50,872 bases of DNA from Peptostreptococcaceae bacterium. Its GTDB lineage: Bacteria > Bacillota > Clostridia > Peptostreptococcales > Acidaminobacteraceae. Every line of letters begins with the position of its first letter. Positions within the stretch are counted from its first letter, which is position 1. The notes under the pieces are model-generated. The model was not told the origin of the DNA and made no database searches. It saw nothing but the letters and a program-made list of their open reading frames with translations. This document shows positions 1-8,087 of this stretch, one piece after another. The stretch is from NCBI GenBank assembly GCA_027064135.1, contig JAMOQG010000062.1, positions 1-50,872 of the forward strand, in the 5' to 3' direction. A program made the position numbers and the translations under genes.

Positions 1-4
1 ATTT

Positions 5-1021
5 ATGGGATTTAAAAATAAGAAATGTATTAGCATTGATTTTGGTAGTAAGTATGTCAAAATTGCCGTTGGTGAGTATAAAAACAATCATTTAAAAGTA
101 GATAGACTTATCTCAGAAGAAATAGGTGAAGATATTTGGAGCGAAGGAAGAATAGTAGATGCTAATAGACTTAAAAATATTGTTTTTGGGATCTTAAAAA
201 CTAATAAGATTAAAACTAAAAATGTTTCTTTTACTATATCTTCTTCAAAAATTGTAAAAAGAGAGATTGAAGTTCCAAGAGTTCATTTTGATGACAGATT
301 AAATTTAATTAAATATGAACTTGAACAGTACTTGCCTGATGATGTTGAAAATTATGTTTTTCAATATAAAATCATTGAAGATATTGAAGTCAATGAAGAA
401 TTATATAATCGCATTTTAGTAGCTGCAATCCCCAAAATAATTGTAGATGAATATTATCAATTAGCAATAGACATGAAATTAAATCCAGTTTTATTAGATA
501 TTAATAGTAATTCTGCTATAAAAGTACTTAAATATAATTATGATGCATTTACAACCAAAGATGGTAATAGTGCTGCCGTTGTAGTTGTTGATCTTGGATA
601 CTTAAATACTAATATTACTATAATAGAAGATGGAATTTATAAATTTAACAGATTTGTAGATTTAGGATTTAATGAATTAAATCAAATAATTGAATATAAT
701 GAATTAGATATTCCTGAAGATAAATATTCTGAAATACTTGAACTAGATATTCCTGAAGTAACAGAAAAAATTGCTTCAATGAGTATTGAAATAAATAGAA
801 TCATTGATTTTTATTTATCAAGAGATCAAGACAAAACAATTGATAAAATTTTGTTATATGGTGGCGGAGCATTACTTAAATATATTAGTATATATCTTAT
901 GAAAGATATCAATTATAAAGTTGAAGTTTTTAGTGTGAGTGATAAATTAGAATTAAAAGACAAAACTGATTTAGAAGATATAGTTTTGTACATAAATGCA
1001 ATTGGTGCATTAATTTATTGA
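5..1021 (+). CDS. pilM: Type IV pilus assembly ATPase-like protein PilM
   Basis: Cytoplasmic actin-fold protein that in type IV pilus machines binds the N-terminal tail of PilN and links it to the motor. The actin-type nucleotide-binding motifs are visible: an IDFGSK phosphate loop at residues 11-16, a second VVDLG motif at 194-198 and an adenosine-type YGGGA at 285-289. Length (338 aa) is normal for PilM. The ATG lies four bases into the window, so its ribosome binding site is mostly outside. PilN-, PilO-like and prepilin peptidase genes follow, which fixes the family assignment; FtsA is the other relative and is excluded by this context. Motor and pilin genes are presumably further left. 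Confidence 0.9.
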   Translation: MGFKNKKCISIDFGSKYVKIAVGEYKNNHLKVDRLISEEIGEDIWSEGRIVDANRLKNIVFGILKTNKIKTKNVSFTISSSKIVKREIEVPRVHFDDRLNLIKYELEQYLPDDVENYVFQYKIIEDIEVNEELYNRILVAAIPKIIVDEYYQLAIDMKLNPVLLDINSNSAIKVLKYNYDAFTTKDGNSAAVVVVDLGYLNTNITIIEDGIYKFNRFVDLGFNELNQIIEYNELDIPEDKYSEILELDIPEVTEKIASMSIEINRIIDFYLSRDQDKTIDKILLYGGGALLKYISIYLMKDINYKVEVFSVSDKLELKDKTDLEDIVLYINAIGALIY

Positions 1022-1034
1022 AAAGGAGTTAAAT

Positions 1035-1604
1035 ATGAATGAATTTAATTTTTTCGAATCTTATTCAAATAAGACAAATAATCAATTAAACTATAAATTA
1101 ATTATTGTTATTATTTTAATTTCTTTAGCATTTATTAGTCTTTTCTATTATTACTATGATCTTAATCAAAAGAAGATTTCAATGATTTCAGATATCGAAT
1201 ATACTGAAAGTATTATTAATGAACCAGAAAGACAAAAAGATTTTAAAAAAGTTAGTGAATTAGTAGATGTAAACGCAGAAATGAAAAATATATTAGATGA
1301 AATTGAAGTAAGTGTTTTATATTTAGATAATGCATTTAAAATAAATAAAACTTTAATAACAAATGTTATTTATGAAATTCCTGTTAATACTTATATAAAA
1401 TTAATAGATTTTAAAGATCCGTTAATTAACATTACTTGTATTTCTGATAGTTATGAATCAGCAGCACAATATATTTATAATCTTAAATCAAGTGGCAATG
1501 ATTATAGTGATGTATTTATGCCAACTATTAATTTAGATGATGGAGATTATGAATATAATATTTCTATAGAAATGGGTGGTGATGAAGATGAAAATGTCAA
1601 GTAG
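1035..1604 (+). CDS. pilN: PilN-like inner-membrane pilus assembly protein
   Basis: Small bitopic membrane protein of the type IV pilus alignment subcomplex. A short cytoplasmic N-terminus starts MNEFNFFESY, where PilN proteins carry the PilM-binding tail. One transmembrane segment lies at about residues 22-41, followed by a helical, coiled-coil-prone stretch and an alpha/beta extracytoplasmic part. The sequence is poorly conserved, and the call rests mainly on topology, size (189 aa) and position between PilM and a PilO-like gene. A strong AAAAGGAG site precedes the ATG by a normal distance. The 3' end overlaps the next gene, implying translational coupling. Confidence 0.75.
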   Translation: MNEFNFFESYSNKTNNQLNYKLIIVIILISLAFISLFYYYYDLNQKKISMISDIEYTESIINEPERQKDFKKVSELVDVNAEMKNILDEIEVSVLYLDNAFKINKTLITNVIYEIPVNTYIKLIDFKDPLINITCISDSYESAAQYIYNLKSSGNDYSDVFMPTINLDDGDYEYNISIEMGGDEDENVK

Positions 1605-2778
1605 AGAAAAAACATTAATAGCTGTTTTATTAGTAGCAATATTTGGATATTTATTTGTGAATTTCGTTATTACTCCATTGAAAGCAGAAATTGACGTATT
1701 AAATATAACTAAAGAAACTAAAAATCATGAACTAGTTCAGATAAATAATTTAATAAAAAAAGAAGATATTATTAAAGCTGAATATGATTCATTAAATAAT
1801 AAATTAATTACATATACAGACGAATATTTTTCTAATTTAAATCAAGAAGATATTTTACTGCTATTAAATCAATTAAATGATAATGATGAATTTGATATTG
1901 ATAAATTTAAATTTACTAATAGAATTGATGAAGATAAAAAAATTGAAGAATTAATTGTTAAATTTGATTATATCGGTAAATATGAAGATCTTTATAAATA
2001 TATAGATTCTTTAGAAAATTATGAAAAATTTATAAGAATAAGCGATATGGATATTGAATCGGAAGGAGAAAATACCGTTTCTGGTGAAATAGAAGTTAAT
2101 TTTAGCAGTATTCCATTAATCAAGAAATATGCAGATAATAAATCATATTTTGAAGAATTTGGTGATTTATTAGCAAAACAATCTGACAGTCCATATGTAC
2201 CATATGATTCATTAGCTGCGAAAATTGCTGAAAGAGAGCAAGTGTCAGATGACGATTTAAGTAAAATTGATTTATATTTAAAGGATAGAACAGTTTCATC
2301 GATAATAGGTTTTGATAATGATAAAGCATTCTTTGTTGGGAACGATATCGATGTTGTAGGTGAAATTACTAAATCTGAAAACAGATTATATGGTAATGAT
2401 TCATTTCAATTAAGTTATAATTTTGGAGTTAAAAAAGCAGATTTAGAAGCTAATTTAGTATTTGCTAAAAATCTTATTATTGATAGTCAAAATAAATATC
2501 TTTCTTTATGGGTTAAGCCTAATGAAATAACAGGTCACAGTATTGGAGTAATAATTGTAGATTCAAGTGGATATAGTTATGATTTACCATTAACTAATAA
2601 TGTTGATTTTAATGATTGGAAAGTATTGGAAGTAGAAATTCCGATTGAAATAAATTATCCTTGTAAAATTCAAAGAATATATGTTAGAAGTACAGATTAT
2701 GATCAAAAACTAAGTGGTAGTATTCTATTTGATCAATTACAAACAGCAGAAGTATTTGAAGATGAAGACATTGATTAA
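1588..2778 (+). CDS. pilO: PilO-like pilus assembly protein with C-terminal beta-sandwich-like domain
   Basis: Begins like PilO: one transmembrane helix at about residues 8-29, a coiled coil to about 75, then a ferredoxin-like alpha/beta part to about 180. Canonical PilO proteins end near 200 residues. This one runs to 396, and residues about 240-388 look like an extracytoplasmic jelly-roll module of the carbohydrate-binding type. The pattern includes SFQLSYNF, LSLWVKP, DSSGYSYDLPL, DFNDWKVLEVEIP and SGSILFDQL. I infer surface or peptidoglycan glycan binding; no binding residues can be assigned. The start is uncertain: in-frame GTG 1576 and ATG 1582, 1588 and 1594 are possible, all overlapping pilN. 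1588 is chosen for spacing from a GGTGGTGAT ribosome site. Confidence 0.75.
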   Translation: MKMSSREKTLIAVLLVAIFGYLFVNFVITPLKAEIDVLNITKETKNHELVQINNLIKKEDIIKAEYDSLNNKLITYTDEYFSNLNQEDILLLLNQLNDNDEFDIDKFKFTNRIDEDKKIEELIVKFDYIGKYEDLYKYIDSLENYEKFIRISDMDIESEGENTVSGEIEVNFSSIPLIKKYADNKSYFEEFGDLLAKQSDSPYVPYDSLAAKIAEREQVSDDDLSKIDLYLKDRTVSSIIGFDNDKAFFVGNDIDVVGEITKSENRLYGNDSFQLSYNFGVKKADLEANLVFAKNLIIDSQNKYLSLWVKPNEITGHSIGVIIVDSSGYSYDLPLTNNVDFNDWKVLEVEIPIEINYPCKIQRIYVRSTDYDQKLSGSILFDQLQTAEVFEDEDID

Positions 2779-2788
2779 GGAGGAAATA

Positions 2789-4621
2789 ATGAAGAAATTA
2801 AATAAAATTTTAGTATCGACTATCATATTATCTATCGTTTTTTTAACAATGTTTTCTTATGCAAAAGTTGATTTAGATCAAGCATATAACGATGGTGCTA
2901 GATGGGGCGCTGAAACAGGAAGAGTTTATGGATATAAAGATTTCGTTAATAATAAAGACAGTGATTGGTATGCAGCATATTTAAATGTATTTCCTACTAC
3001 TGCTGATTTAATTGAGTTTTTCAATTTAGAAACTGAAGATGATGATGATGACGATTATAATAGAGAATTTATAAGAGGATATAGGAATTCGTTTTTAGAT
3101 GGATATAATGCAGGGTATGCAAATATAGTTGAAGAGACAGATGATGATGAAGAGACATCGCCTAGTGCTATAGCAGGAGCATTACACGGTAAATATTTTG
3201 CTGAATTAGACGCTGCACAAGTTGCTATTAAAGATTATCATGAAGGAAAATATAATGACTGGACTCTTAGTTATCCTACTGAAGTAGCAACTAAAATTAA
3301 ATATGATTTATATAAAGATTCTGATTTGTATGCAAATGCGTTTATGGAATCTTATGAAGTGAATTTTGAGTTAGCATATAAGGAAAACTATAGAGATACT
3401 AGTATTGAAATATCATCTGCACCAGAAGAAAACGGGAATTTACAAGGTACTACTATGGGTTCGTTAAAAGGTGAAGCGGATGGAATGCTTGATGTTATAA
3501 GAAATAATAGATCAAATTGGCAAAGTGCATATAATGAAATGATAAGTGGAAACGATTTATTCACAAGATATAATTTATATAGAGAAAATAAAGAATATAT
3601 AAATAGTTTTGAAGGTGCATTTAAAACAGCTTATGAAGTCGCATATCAAAGAATGTATCAAGAAACTAATATTGAAATTGAAACTAAAAATGTTAATTAT
3701 AGAAAAGTAGATAGTAATGAAAAAATAGTTGAATATAGTGAATATGTAGTAAATATTGATAGCGGAGCAAAATCAATTGAAAGTGTGATACCATTTTATA
3801 TTGAAATTGAAGAAGGAACAATTTATTCAAATGAAACTTATTTTGCAATTGCTGAAAATCAATTACCAGTAAGTAACTTAAATGATAAATTGAAAGCATC
3901 TGGCGTATTTGATGTTAAAGTAATAAATAATGATTTAAGTGTTAAATTACAAAAACCTATAAAATTATGTTTCAACTTTTATGGATCTTCTAAAGCTGGT
4001 ATATATAAATTTGTAAATAAGCAATGGATGTATTTACAGACTGAATTTGATGATGGTGTAATTTACACTGAAATTCCAGCTGTTGATTTTGATGGAGGTA
4101 AGTTTGCAATATTAATCGATAATGAATATACACCGTTGAAAGATTCTATGCTTCATTGGGCATATGATGATTTAAAAGTATATTTAAAAAGAGGATATAT
4201 TAATAATGAAACAGGTTTTAATCCAGATAGTTACATGACTAGAAAAGAATTTTCGAGAATGATTAGAAGAAATACTGATGGATTAATTGATTATTCATAT
4301 TCTTCACCAATAGATTTTATTGATAAAGATTTATTCTTAGATTATCAAAATGATATAAACTTCATGGTTTCAAAAGGATATATGAATGGAGTTTCATCAG
4401 ATTTGTTTAATCCAAATGGATATATTACTTATAATCAAGTTGAAATAGTAATGAATAGAATAATGGATGAAGAATTTTCATGGAATGATATTTCTGAATT
4501 AATGCTTACTGAAAGATTCAATAAATCAAAAGTTAATGAATTTAAATCAAATTATATTGATAAGGCAGAAGTAATATTTATGCTTAATAAAGTATTAGGC
4601 AGTGAAGTGTTATTTAAATGA
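2789..4621 (+). CDS. Secreted SLH-domain surface protein with threefold repeat
   Basis: A 610-residue exported protein. A signal peptide (residues 1-25, KK then a hydrophobic core ending FSYA) is followed by three divergent copies of about 75 residues at roughly 32-112, 127-203 and 221-293. Each shows spaced glycines, a central W with Y, and a run of regularly spaced Y/F ending GY..GY or AY..AY. A beta-rich region at 300-445 leads to SLH-type motifs (LHWAYDDLKVYLKRGYI, FNPDSYMTRKEF, then VSKGYMNG, FNPNGYITYNQ), which in other proteins bind pyruvylated wall polymer. The start follows a perfect AAGGAGG; an upstream in-frame ATG was rejected because it would bury the signal peptide. It ends the pilus assembly block, so a wall anchor for the pilus machine is plausible but inferred. 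Confidence 0.8.
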   Translation: MKKLNKILVSTIILSIVFLTMFSYAKVDLDQAYNDGARWGAETGRVYGYKDFVNNKDSDWYAAYLNVFPTTADLIEFFNLETEDDDDDDYNREFIRGYRNSFLDGYNAGYANIVEETDDDEETSPSAIAGALHGKYFAELDAAQVAIKDYHEGKYNDWTLSYPTEVATKIKYDLYKDSDLYANAFMESYEVNFELAYKENYRDTSIEISSAPEENGNLQGTTMGSLKGEADGMLDVIRNNRSNWQSAYNEMISGNDLFTRYNLYRENKEYINSFEGAFKTAYEVAYQRMYQETNIEIETKNVNYRKVDSNEKIVEYSEYVVNIDSGAKSIESVIPFYIEIEEGTIYSNETYFAIAENQLPVSNLNDKLKASGVFDVKVINNDLSVKLQKPIKLCFNFYGSSKAGIYKFVNKQWMYLQTEFDDGVIYTEIPAVDFDGGKFAILIDNEYTPLKDSMLHWAYDDLKVYLKRGYINNETGFNPDSYMTRKEFSRMIRRNTDGLIDYSYSSPIDFIDKDLFLDYQNDINFMVSKGYMNGVSSDLFNPNGYITYNQVEIVMNRIMDEEFSWNDISELMLTERFNKSKVNEFKSNYIDKAEVIFMLNKVLGSEVLFK

Positions 4622-4633
4622 ATAATATAACAA

Positions 4634-4670
4634 AACGGATACTTACAATTGTATCCGTTGTTGTTTTTTT
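4634..4670 (+). terminator. Rho-independent terminator after the SLH protein
   Basis: Perfect nine-base stem AACGGATAC / GTATCCGTT with an eight-base loop, followed by GTTGTTTTTTT. The next gene's ribosome site begins at 4671, so the terminator may be partial, letting some transcription into the prepilin peptidase gene. Confidence 0.85.
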
Positions 4671-4681
4671 AAGGAGTGTTT

Positions 4682-5416
4682 ATGGGAGTATTTGTATTTT
4701 TATTTGGAATTATTTTTGGAAGTTTTTTTAATGTAATTATTTTTAGAATCCCTAATAAAATATCTATTTCTTTTCCGCCTTCACATTGTCAAAGTTGCAA
4801 TCATGAATTAAAACCAATTGACTTAGTACCTATATTAAGTTATGTGTTTTTAAAAGGAAAATGTAGATATTGTGGCGAAAAAATATCAATTCAATATCCA
4901 ATTATTGAATTAATAACAGGATTGATATTTTTATTATCATATAGTATTTTTGGATTAAATATATATTTTGTAAAATCAATATTTTTAGGATCTATTGTTC
5001 TAATAGTTTCAATGATTGATTTTAAACATTTTATTATACCTGATAGTATATCATTATTTACTTTTATAACAGGTATTATTTTCAATGTTATCATTAGAGA
5101 TATATCTATAAAATCACTTATTTTTGCATTTTTATTAGGTGGTGGTCTTTTATTTATTATAGCTATGTTTGGTCCTATGGGTGGTGGAGATATTAAAATA
5201 ATGGCTGGTTTTTCATTATATTTAGGATTATCAAAAACAATAATGGCGCTTTTTCTATCTTTTACTCTAGGTGGAATTATAGGTGTTTTATTAATAATTA
5301 GCAAGATAAAAAGCAGAAAAGATGTTATACCATTTGGTCCATATTTAGGACTTGGATCATTTATTTCTTTTATGTACTTTAGTGAAATTTTTAATTGGTA
5401 TTTAAATTTATTATAG
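4682..5416 (+). CDS. pilD: Prepilin leader peptidase / N-methyltransferase
   Basis: Polytopic membrane aspartyl protease that cleaves type IV prepilin leader peptides and methylates the new N-terminus. All hallmarks are visible: the methylase-domain zinc site with CxxC pairs at residues 36/39 and 61/64, the first catalytic Asp in IDFKHFIIPD (about 113), and the GxGD-type motif GPMGGGDIK with Asp 170. Length (244 aa) is typical. ATG 4682 is chosen because AAGGAG sits five bases upstream; an in-frame GTG at 4676 lies inside that site. It closes the pilus cluster. A 137-residue antisense frame here is a shadow. Confidence 0.95.
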   Translation: MGVFVFLFGIIFGSFFNVIIFRIPNKISISFPPSHCQSCNHELKPIDLVPILSYVFLKGKCRYCGEKISIQYPIIELITGLIFLLSYSIFGLNIYFVKSIFLGSIVLIVSMIDFKHFIIPDSISLFTFITGIIFNVIIRDISIKSLIFAFLLGGGLLFIIAMFGPMGGGDIKIMAGFSLYLGLSKTIMALFLSFTLGGIIGVLLIISKIKSRKDVIPFGPYLGLGSFISFMYFSEIFNWYLNLL

Positions 5417-5462
5417 TATTTATAGTAGTACGTGAAAAAATATTTTATTATAAATTAAAAGA

Positions 5463-5471
5463 TGGTATAAT
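5463..5471 (+). promoter_or_regulatory. Extended -10 promoter candidate for comFB-aroK
   Basis: TGGTATAAT contains a perfect TATAAT preceded by the TGn extended -10 element, 40 bases before the comFB start. No good -35 hexamer stands 16-18 bases upstream, which is tolerated when an extended -10 is present. It would start the long run of genes down to recN. Confidence 0.5.
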
Positions 5472-5510
5472 GTAGATGTGTGAAATAATACATGTGTTTT
5501 GGAGGGGCTT

Positions 5511-5777
5511 ATGAAAGTACATAATTATATGGAAAATGCAGTTGATAAGTTAATTGATAAAGTACTTGATCAATATCAAGATATTTGCAAATGCGAAATT
5601 TGTAGAAATGACATTAAAGCAATTGCATTAAATGAGTTAAAACCTCATTATGTTTCTACTCTAAAAGGTGATTTATATACAAAAGTAGATGAAATGTATA
5701 TTCAATTTGAGGCTGACGTAATTAAAGCACTTGTGCATGCAATAGAAATAGTAGGCAAGAATCCAAGACATGGTTAA
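5511..5777 (+). CDS. comFB: ComFB-family protein
   Basis: Small soluble helical protein (88 aa) matching the late-competence ComFB family: MENAVDKLIDKVLDQ, then CKCEIC with Cys at 26, 28 and 31, then an ALNELKPHYVST motif and helical C-terminus. The cysteines suggest metal binding. Cyanobacterial ComFB members have been reported to bind cyclic dinucleotides and to affect type IV pilus functions, so placement directly after the prepilin peptidase is meaningful. Function in this organism is inferred. ATG 5511 follows GGAGGGG; an upstream TTG at 5499 was rejected. The 3' end overlaps aroK by eight bases. Confidence 0.8.
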   Translation: MKVHNYMENAVDKLIDKVLDQYQDICKCEICRNDIKAIALNELKPHYVSTLKGDLYTKVDEMYIQFEADVIKALVHAIEIVGKNPRHG

Positions 5778-6288
5778 TATATATTTAATTGGAATGATGG
5801 GTTCTGGTAAATCTACTATTGGAAAAATTATTTCAAAAGAATTAAATTACTTATTTATTGATGGTGATGATTATATTGTTGAAAACAGTGAATTTGATTC
5901 TATTGAACAAATATTTAAAGATAAAGGTGAAAATTACTTTAGGATATTAGAAAATGCATTATTTAAAGAATTAACATTAAAAAACAATTGTGTTATTGCG
6001 ACTGGTGGAGGTATTGTACTAAATAATAAAAATATATTAAATATGAAAAAAAGTGGGATTATAATTTACTTAAAATCTTCTATTGATAATCTTGTAAATA
6101 ATTTATATAATACAGAAGGTCGTCCTTTACTTAATGGCATTGATTTAGAGCTAAAATTAAATGAAATATTTAAAATTAGAAAAAATTTATATTTAAATGC
6201 AGCAGATTTTATTGTTGATGTAAGTTTCAAAGATAAAAATGAAATAAAAAAATTAATTCTAAATAGTATTAAAGAGGTGACAAATTGA
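5770..6288 (+). CDS. aroK: Shikimate kinase
   Basis: Phosphorylates the 3-hydroxyl of shikimate with ATP in chorismate biosynthesis. The P-loop GMMGSGKST is at residues 8-16, the DGDD substrate-binding motif near 33, the TGGG motif with its following hydrophobic strand near 78, and the lid GRPLL near 118. Length is 172 aa, as usual. It overlaps comFB at its start and aroQ at its stop, so the three are translationally coupled. Proximity of aroK to pilus genes is a recurrent arrangement in bacteria. Confidence 0.93.
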   Translation: MVNIYLIGMMGSGKSTIGKIISKELNYLFIDGDDYIVENSEFDSIEQIFKDKGENYFRILENALFKELTLKNNCVIATGGGIVLNNKNILNMKKSGIIIYLKSSIDNLVNNLYNTEGRPLLNGIDLELKLNEIFKIRKNLYLNAADFIVDVSFKDKNEIKKLILNSIKEVTN

Positions 6289-6704
6289 AAATTTTAGTTA
6301 TTAATGGGCCAAATTTAAATATGCTAGGATTAAGAGATAAAGATCAATATGGATCATTTACACTTGATGATCTTAATGGAATTATTTTAAACCATTTTAA
6401 AGATATTGAATTTGATTTTTTTCAATCAAATCATGAAGGCGAAATAATTGATAAATTACAGACTTTTAGTAAATACGATGGTATAATAATAAATCCTGGT
6501 GCATTTACTCATTATAGTTATGCAATCAGAGACTCAATTGAATTAATATCTATTGATGTAATAGAAGTTCATATATCAAGTGTAGATTCAAGAGAAGAAT
6601 TTAGAAGAAAATCTGTTACTGCGCCAGTATGTACTGGGAAAATTTCAGGTTTCAAAGAATATAGTTACATTTTAGGAATTGAATACTTAGTTAGAAATTT
6701 ATAG
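6285..6704 (+). CDS. aroQ: Type II 3-dehydroquinate dehydratase
   Basis: Dodecameric dehydroquinase, an earlier shikimate pathway step than AroK. Diagnostic motifs are NGPNLNMLGLRD at residues 7-18 with catalytic Tyr 22, NPGAFTHYS at 70-78, and EVHISSVDSREEFRRKS at 94-110 carrying the catalytic His and substrate-binding Arg. Length 139 aa is typical. The start codon is TTG at 6285, supported by GAGGTGA six bases upstream and by the N-terminal alignment; the preceding stop codon overlaps it. Confidence 0.93.
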   Translation: MKILVINGPNLNMLGLRDKDQYGSFTLDDLNGIILNHFKDIEFDFFQSNHEGEIIDKLQTFSKYDGIIINPGAFTHYSYAIRDSIELISIDVIEVHISSVDSREEFRRKSVTAPVCTGKISGFKEYSYILGIEYLVRNL

Positions 6705-6714
6705 GAGGAAAACA

Positions 6715-7272
6715 ATGGTAAGAGCTGGAGATTTTAGAAATGGTGTAACATTTGTAATAGATGGAGAGCCATGTGTTGTAATTGATTTTCAACATGTTAA
6801 GCCTGGAAAAGGTGCTGCATTTGTAAGAACGAAATATAAGAGTTTATTATCAGGTGCTACACGTGAAAAAGCGTTTAATCCATCTGAAAAATTCCCAAAA
6901 GCGCAAATTGAAACTACTGAAATGCAATTCATATATAAAGATGGAGATATTTACTATTTCATGGATATGGAAACATTTGAGCAAATTCCAGTAATGCGTG
7001 AAGTGATAGATACAGCTGTTGATTATTTAAAAGAATCTGAAATGGCTACTTTAAAATTTTATAGTGAAAAATGTATTGGTATAGAAGTACCAATTTTTGT
7101 TGAACTAGAAGTAACATATGCTGAACCTGGAATTAAAGGTGATACAGCATCTAATGTTACAAAATTATGTAGAACTGAAACTGGCGCGGAATTCCAAGTT
7201 CCTTTGTTTGTAAAAGAAGGAGATAGGATAAAGGTAGATACTAGAACTGACGAATATGTAACTAGAGTTTAG
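6715..7272 (+). CDS. efp: Translation elongation factor P
   Basis: Three-domain tRNA-shaped factor that relieves ribosome stalling at polyproline. The N-terminal KOW domain carries the loop HVKPGKGAAF with Lys 32 at the tip, the residue modified in many bacteria; the usual OB-domain sequences EVTYAEPGIKGDT and DTRTDEYVTRV are present. Length 185 aa is standard. Preceded by AGGAGG. No EpmA- or YmfI-type modification gene lies in the window, so the modification state of Lys 32 is unknown. Transcribed with aroQ upstream and the Asp23-family gene downstream. Confidence 0.96.
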   Translation: MVRAGDFRNGVTFVIDGEPCVVIDFQHVKPGKGAAFVRTKYKSLLSGATREKAFNPSEKFPKAQIETTEMQFIYKDGDIYYFMDMETFEQIPVMREVIDTAVDYLKESEMATLKFYSEKCIGIEVPIFVELEVTYAEPGIKGDTASNVTKLCRTETGAEFQVPLFVKEGDRIKVDTRTDEYVTRV

Positions 7273-7281
7273 GAGGATGTA

Positions 7282-7653
7282 ATGGCTGAAAATAACCAAA
7301 TAAATAAATTTGAGAATGGGAATGTTAATATTTCAAATGAAGTAATTGAAATAATAACTTCTATCGCAGTAAAAGAAATAGATGGTGTAAGTGGTCTTTA
7401 TGGAAATTTTTCTGATAATATCGGTGAACTTTTCAAAAAAAATAATTATAAAAAAGGTGTAAAAGTTCAAGTTGAAAATGAAAAAGTAATTATCGATTTA
7501 GATGTAATTGTTGATTTTGGCGTTAAAATACCTGATGTTTCTTTTGACATTCAAGAAGCTGTTAAAAGTGCAATTGAAAATATGACAGATTTAAAAGTAA
7601 CAGAAGTTAATATTCATGTTGAAGGAATAAAAGAAAAGAAAGAAACTAAATAG
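7282..7653 (+). CDS. Asp23/Gls24-family envelope stress protein
   Basis: DUF322/Asp23-family protein of 123 aa. The core GNVNISNEVIEIITSIAVKE and IDGVSGLYG, then VKVQVENEKVIIDLDVIVDFGVKIPDV and MTDLKVTEVNIHVEGI, matches the family. In Staphylococcus relatives are membrane-associated and stress-linked; in Clostridia a member typically sits between efp and nusB, as here. No membrane segment or signal peptide is present. The exact role is unknown. AGGAGG lies just upstream. Confidence 0.88.
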   Translation: MAENNQINKFENGNVNISNEVIEIITSIAVKEIDGVSGLYGNFSDNIGELFKKNNYKKGVKVQVENEKVIIDLDVIVDFGVKIPDVSFDIQEAVKSAIENMTDLKVTEVNIHVEGIKEKKETK

Positions 7654-7673
7654 CAAAAGTTAGGAAGTATTAT

Positions 7674-8087
7674 ATGAGTAGAAAAAATGCAAGAAAAGAA
7701 GCAATGTTCTCATTATATCAAATGGATGTAAATAATGCATTTGATTTTGAAATTCAAAAAAATTCTTTAAAAGAAAAAATTACTGACATACATGAATTTC
7801 ATTATGTTAAAGGTATAATAGAAAATTTTATTAATGAAAAAGAAACAATTGATAATCATATTGTTAATAATTTAAATAAATGGCATATTAACAGATTACC
7901 AAAAGTTGATTTGGCTATTTTAAGATTAGCTATTACTGAGTTTTACTATGCTGATGATATTCCCATTGAAGTTTCAGTAAATGAAGCTGTTGAAATGGCA
8001 AAGGAATATTCTGATAAAGATTCTGCCAAATTCATTAATGGTGTATTAGGCGGAGTAATAAAAGAAGGAAATCTTATACATGAATAA
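7674..8087 (+). CDS. nusB: Transcription antitermination factor NusB
   Basis: All-helical RNA-binding factor that with NusE (S10) recognises boxA in rRNA leaders. Typical motifs are SRKNARKEAMFSLYQMDV at the N-terminus, LNKWHINRLPKVDLAILRLAITEF in the middle, and VSVNEAVEMAKEYSDKDSAKFINGVLGGV at the C-terminus. Length 137 aa is typical. The stop overlaps the start of the next gene by eight bases. Confidence 0.95.
   Translation: MSRKNARKEAMFSLYQMDVNNAFDFEIQKNSLKEKITDIHEFHYVKGIIENFINEKETIDNHIVNNLNKWHINRLPKVDLAILRLAITEFYYADDIPIEVSVNEAVEMAKEYSDKDSAKFINGVLGGVIKEGNLIHE

Noticed and set aside
4891-5304. 137-residue minus-strand frame
   Set aside because: Antisense shadow of the prepilin peptidase gene, low-complexity Ile/Asn/Lys composition.
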